This document shows positions 62,126 to 64,000 of a stretch of 64,000 nucleotides of DNA, piece after piece; position 1 is the stretch's first letter; each line of letters begins with the position of its first letter. Both the position numbers and the translations under genes were made by a program. The stretch comes from Hyphomicrobiales bacterium (lineage in GTDB: Bacteria; Pseudomonadota; Alphaproteobacteria; Rhizobiales; Devosiaceae), in NCBI GenBank assembly GCA_900470445.1, contig UCAU01000026.1, forward strand, positions 62,001-126,000. The letters are read 5' to 3'. The notes under the pieces were generated by a model, which saw only the letters and a program-made list of their open reading frames with translations, ran no database searches and was not told where the DNA came from.

Positions 62126-62878
62126 ATGAAAATCGCAGTCTATCGCCTGCTCTTTCTCGCCGCCCTCATTGGCTTGTGGTGGCTGGCCTCGACGCAGGTG
62201 GCGCGCAATCTCATCCCCTCCCCGCTCGCGACGCTTGAGGCCGCCCAGCGCCTCATCGCCGAAGGCCGGCTGGGCACCGCTTTGTTCGATAGCCTCTCGA
62301 TTTATCTCGGCGGTTACGCCGTCGCCATTCTCGTCGGCGTGCCGCTCGGTCTGCTCATGGGCACCATCCGCCCGCTCGGCAAGACGCTCGAAATCTTCGT
62401 CTACGCGCTATCGGCCACGCCCCGCGTCGCTTTCATCCCGCTGATCATCGTCTTTCTCGGCCTCGGCCCCCAGGCCAAGATTCTCATCATCTTCCTGGGC
62501 GCCGTCATGCCCATCCTGATCAATACCTATGCCGGCGCGCTCAATTCCGATCAGGAACTAGTCGAAATGGCCCGCTCCGTCGGCGCCAGACGCCAGCGCG
62601 TCTTCACCCAGATCGTGCTGCCCGGCGCCGTGCCCTTCATCATCGTGGGCCTGCGCGTCGGCGCTACCATCGGGCTGATCAACACCGTCGTCGCCGAACT
62701 CTATACCGCAGTCAAAGGCCTGGGCGGTCTGCTCGCCATTTATGGCAATACGTTCCGCATGGCCGAATATTTCGTCGTCGTGCTGACCTTGGCCTTTGTC
62801 GGCGTCATCGTCACCGAGGCGCTGCGTTTTGTTGAAATTCGGCTGGGACGCTGGCGCCGAAGTGAAGTAATCGTCTGA
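62126..62878 (+). CDS. ABC transporter permease (nitrate/sulfonate/taurine type)
   Basis: 250 residues from ATG 62126, chosen because a membrane helix begins immediately (MKIAVYRLLFLAALIGLWWL); longer forms add a non-family region. SsuC/TauC-type features include SATPRVAFIPLIIVFLGLG, the coupling loop MARSVGARRQRVFTQIVLPG and IGLINTVVAELYTAVKGLG. It is followed by a binding-protein gene and an ATPase gene, completing an importer. Confidence 0.9.
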   Translation: MKIAVYRLLFLAALIGLWWLASTQVARNLIPSPLATLEAAQRLIAEGRLGTALFDSLSIYLGGYAVAILVGVPLGLLMGTIRPLGKTLEIFVYALSATPRVAFIPLIIVFLGLGPQAKILIIFLGAVMPILINTYAGALNSDQELVEMARSVGARRQRVFTQIVLPGAVPFIIVGLRVGATIGLINTVVAELYTAVKGLGGLLAIYGNTFRMAEYFVVVLTLAFVGVIVTEALRFVEIRLGRWRRSEVIV

Positions 62879-62910
62879 CAACAATTTTCGCGCGTCCAGG
62901 AGTCATCCCC

Positions 62911-63924
62911 GTGAACCTCAAACTGCTCGGCGGCCTCGCTGCTGCCTTCCTGCTGTCCACCCTGGCCGCACAGGCCCAGCCCTTCCGCCTCATCGTCACG
63001 GATCTGGAAACCCCGCTCGTGCCCAATTCGGTGATGGATCTGGCCCTGCAGGAAGGCTATTTCGAGCGCGAAGGCGTCGAGGTCGAACTGGTTCGCGTGC
63101 AGCAGACCCCCTCCGCCCTGGCGGCCTTGCAGGCCGGCGAAGGCGAAATGGCCAATATCGGCACCGATGCCCTGTTGCTGCTGGTCGCCGGCGGCGCCAC
63201 CGATCTGCGCGCTGTCGTCTCGCCCAATAAATCCCTGCCCTTCCTGATCGCCGCCAAGGACTCCATCGCCACTCCGGCGGACCTGGCCGGCAAAAGCTTC
63301 GGCATCGGTCGCCCCGGCAGCCTCGATCAATCCCTCAGCACCCGGGTGCTGCAGGCCGCCGATGTCGATACCGACACGCTCGAATTCGTCGCCCTGGGCC
63401 AGCCCAATGTCCGCGCCCAGGCGCTCGTCGCCGGCCAGGTCGATGCCACCACCATGTCGATCGGCACCTGGAGCGCCATGGCCGACACCACGGGCCTGCA
63501 TGTCCTGATCGATCAGGATGCCTATTACGCAGCGGCTCCCGTGGTCAGCAAGGTCAACATCGTCACCCAGAAAGTGCTCGATGAGCGCGCCGAAGACGTC
63601 AAGAAAGTGATCACTGCCCTGGTCAAGGCCTCGCGCGATTTCGCCGCCGATCCCGCCGTCTGGGCCGCCGCCATGCACAAGGCCCGTCCCGATATCGACC
63701 TGGCGACCCTGCAGGCCCTTGGCACCAGCTTCGCCAAAAGCTGGAGCGTCAATGGCGGGCTCAACAAGGACGAGCTCAACTACACCACCACCGCCCTCTA
63801 CCAGGGCGAAGACTTCGCGACCGTGCGTAAGGTCGAACTGGCCGAATGGACCGATTTCTCCATCCTCGACGCGGTCCTCGCCGAACTCGGCCCCGACTCC
63901 ACCATGGACAACGTCACGCGATGA
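62911..63924 (+). CDS. ABC transporter substrate-binding protein (NMT1/SsuA-like)
   Basis: 337 residues from GTG 62911. Signal peptide MNLKLLGGLAAAFLLSTLAA, cleavage near AQAQP. NMT1-like features: LVPNSVMDLALQEGYFEREGVEVELV, ADLAGKSFGIGRPGSLDQSL and AGQVDATTMSIG. Such receptors bind sulfonates, nitrate, bicarbonate or thiamine precursors; the ligand is not predictable. Its stop overlaps the next ATG. Confidence 0.88.
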   Translation: MNLKLLGGLAAAFLLSTLAAQAQPFRLIVTDLETPLVPNSVMDLALQEGYFEREGVEVELVRVQQTPSALAALQAGEGEMANIGTDALLLLVAGGATDLRAVVSPNKSLPFLIAAKDSIATPADLAGKSFGIGRPGSLDQSLSTRVLQAADVDTDTLEFVALGQPNVRAQALVAGQVDATTMSIGTWSAMADTTGLHVLIDQDAYYAAAPVVSKVNIVTQKVLDERAEDVKKVITALVKASRDFAADPAVWAAAMHKARPDIDLATLQALGTSFAKSWSVNGGLNKDELNYTTTALYQGEDFATVRKVELAEWTDFSILDAVLAELGPDSTMDNVTR

Positions 63925-64000
63925 TCGGCGACGCCCCCCAGCACACCGGCTCAGCTGATGCCGCGGCCCCAGCGCCCCGCATCCTGCTGCGGGGCGTCTC
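63921..64000 (+). CDS. ABC transporter ATPase, N-terminal fragment (runs off right edge)
   Basis: 26 codons are present. The ATG overlaps the previous stop (ATGA). The last visible residues, PRILLRGVS, look like the first strand of a TauB/SsuB-type ATPase. Position after permease and receptor supports this; the diagnostic motifs lie outside the window. Confidence 0.65.
   Translation, partial: MIGDAPQHTGSADAAAPAPRILLRGV

Overview
This is a GC-rich (low-to-mid 60s % by eye), densely coded chromosomal window. It looks like a Hyphomicrobiales alphaproteobacterium, most like Devosia or a close relative. That placement is an inference from gene order: a urt urea-transport and ure urease supercluster, a glgP-B-C-A-pgm-glgX glycogen operon, a phoCDET-type phosphonate/phosphate transporter, and several palindromic intergenic repeats typical of this order. 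I see no phage, insertion sequence, integrase or CRISPR array.

Layout. 1-1386: catalase (partial) divergent from oxyR, with an OxyR-like box between them. 1.5-5.3 kb: small unrelated genes, including a rarD-type gene broken by a one-base frameshift. 5.3-10.8 kb: ettA, a TolB-like propeller protein, and an M16 peptidase pair in which one subunit has the zinc site and the other does not. 10.9-11.7 kb: a secreted collagen-like protein. 12.1-16.4 kb: a two-component pair whose kinase is fused to a complete NCS1-type permease and a cysteine-rich module. It is divergent from urtABCDE (16.6-22.5 kb), which is followed by ureDAB-orf-C, three non-urease genes, then ureEF-DUF3995-ureG (22.9-30.5 kb). 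The likely logic is urea sensing, urea import by UrtABCDE, hydrolysis by UreABC, and nickel loading by UreDEFG.

30.6-41.9 kb (minus strand): glycogen synthesis and breakdown. 42.0-47.2 kb: a Kef-type antiporter, an AI-2E family protein, a nucleoside hydrolase and a LysE exporter bracketed by two copies of one palindromic repeat. 47.3-54.6 kb: a LacI-controlled sugar operon (ABC transporter, TIM-barrel isomerase/epimerase, Gfo/Idh/MocA dehydrogenase) with a clear promoter/operator. 54.7 kb: a CAU tRNA. 54.8-59.0 kb: phoC-D-E-T under a candidate Pho box. 59.1-64 kb: a small Fis-type protein, a bile-acid-symporter-like protein, a GNAT acetyltransferase, pseudoazurin, and the start of a nitrate/sulfonate-type ABC transporter that runs off the right edge.

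The most unusual element is the permease-sensor-kinase and LuxR-type regulator beside the urea genes, together with a palindrome in front of urtA that could be its operator. Secondary leads are the uncharacterised small genes inside the urease operon, the collagen-like protein, and a structured, terminator-ended stretch at 11.88-12.08 kb.
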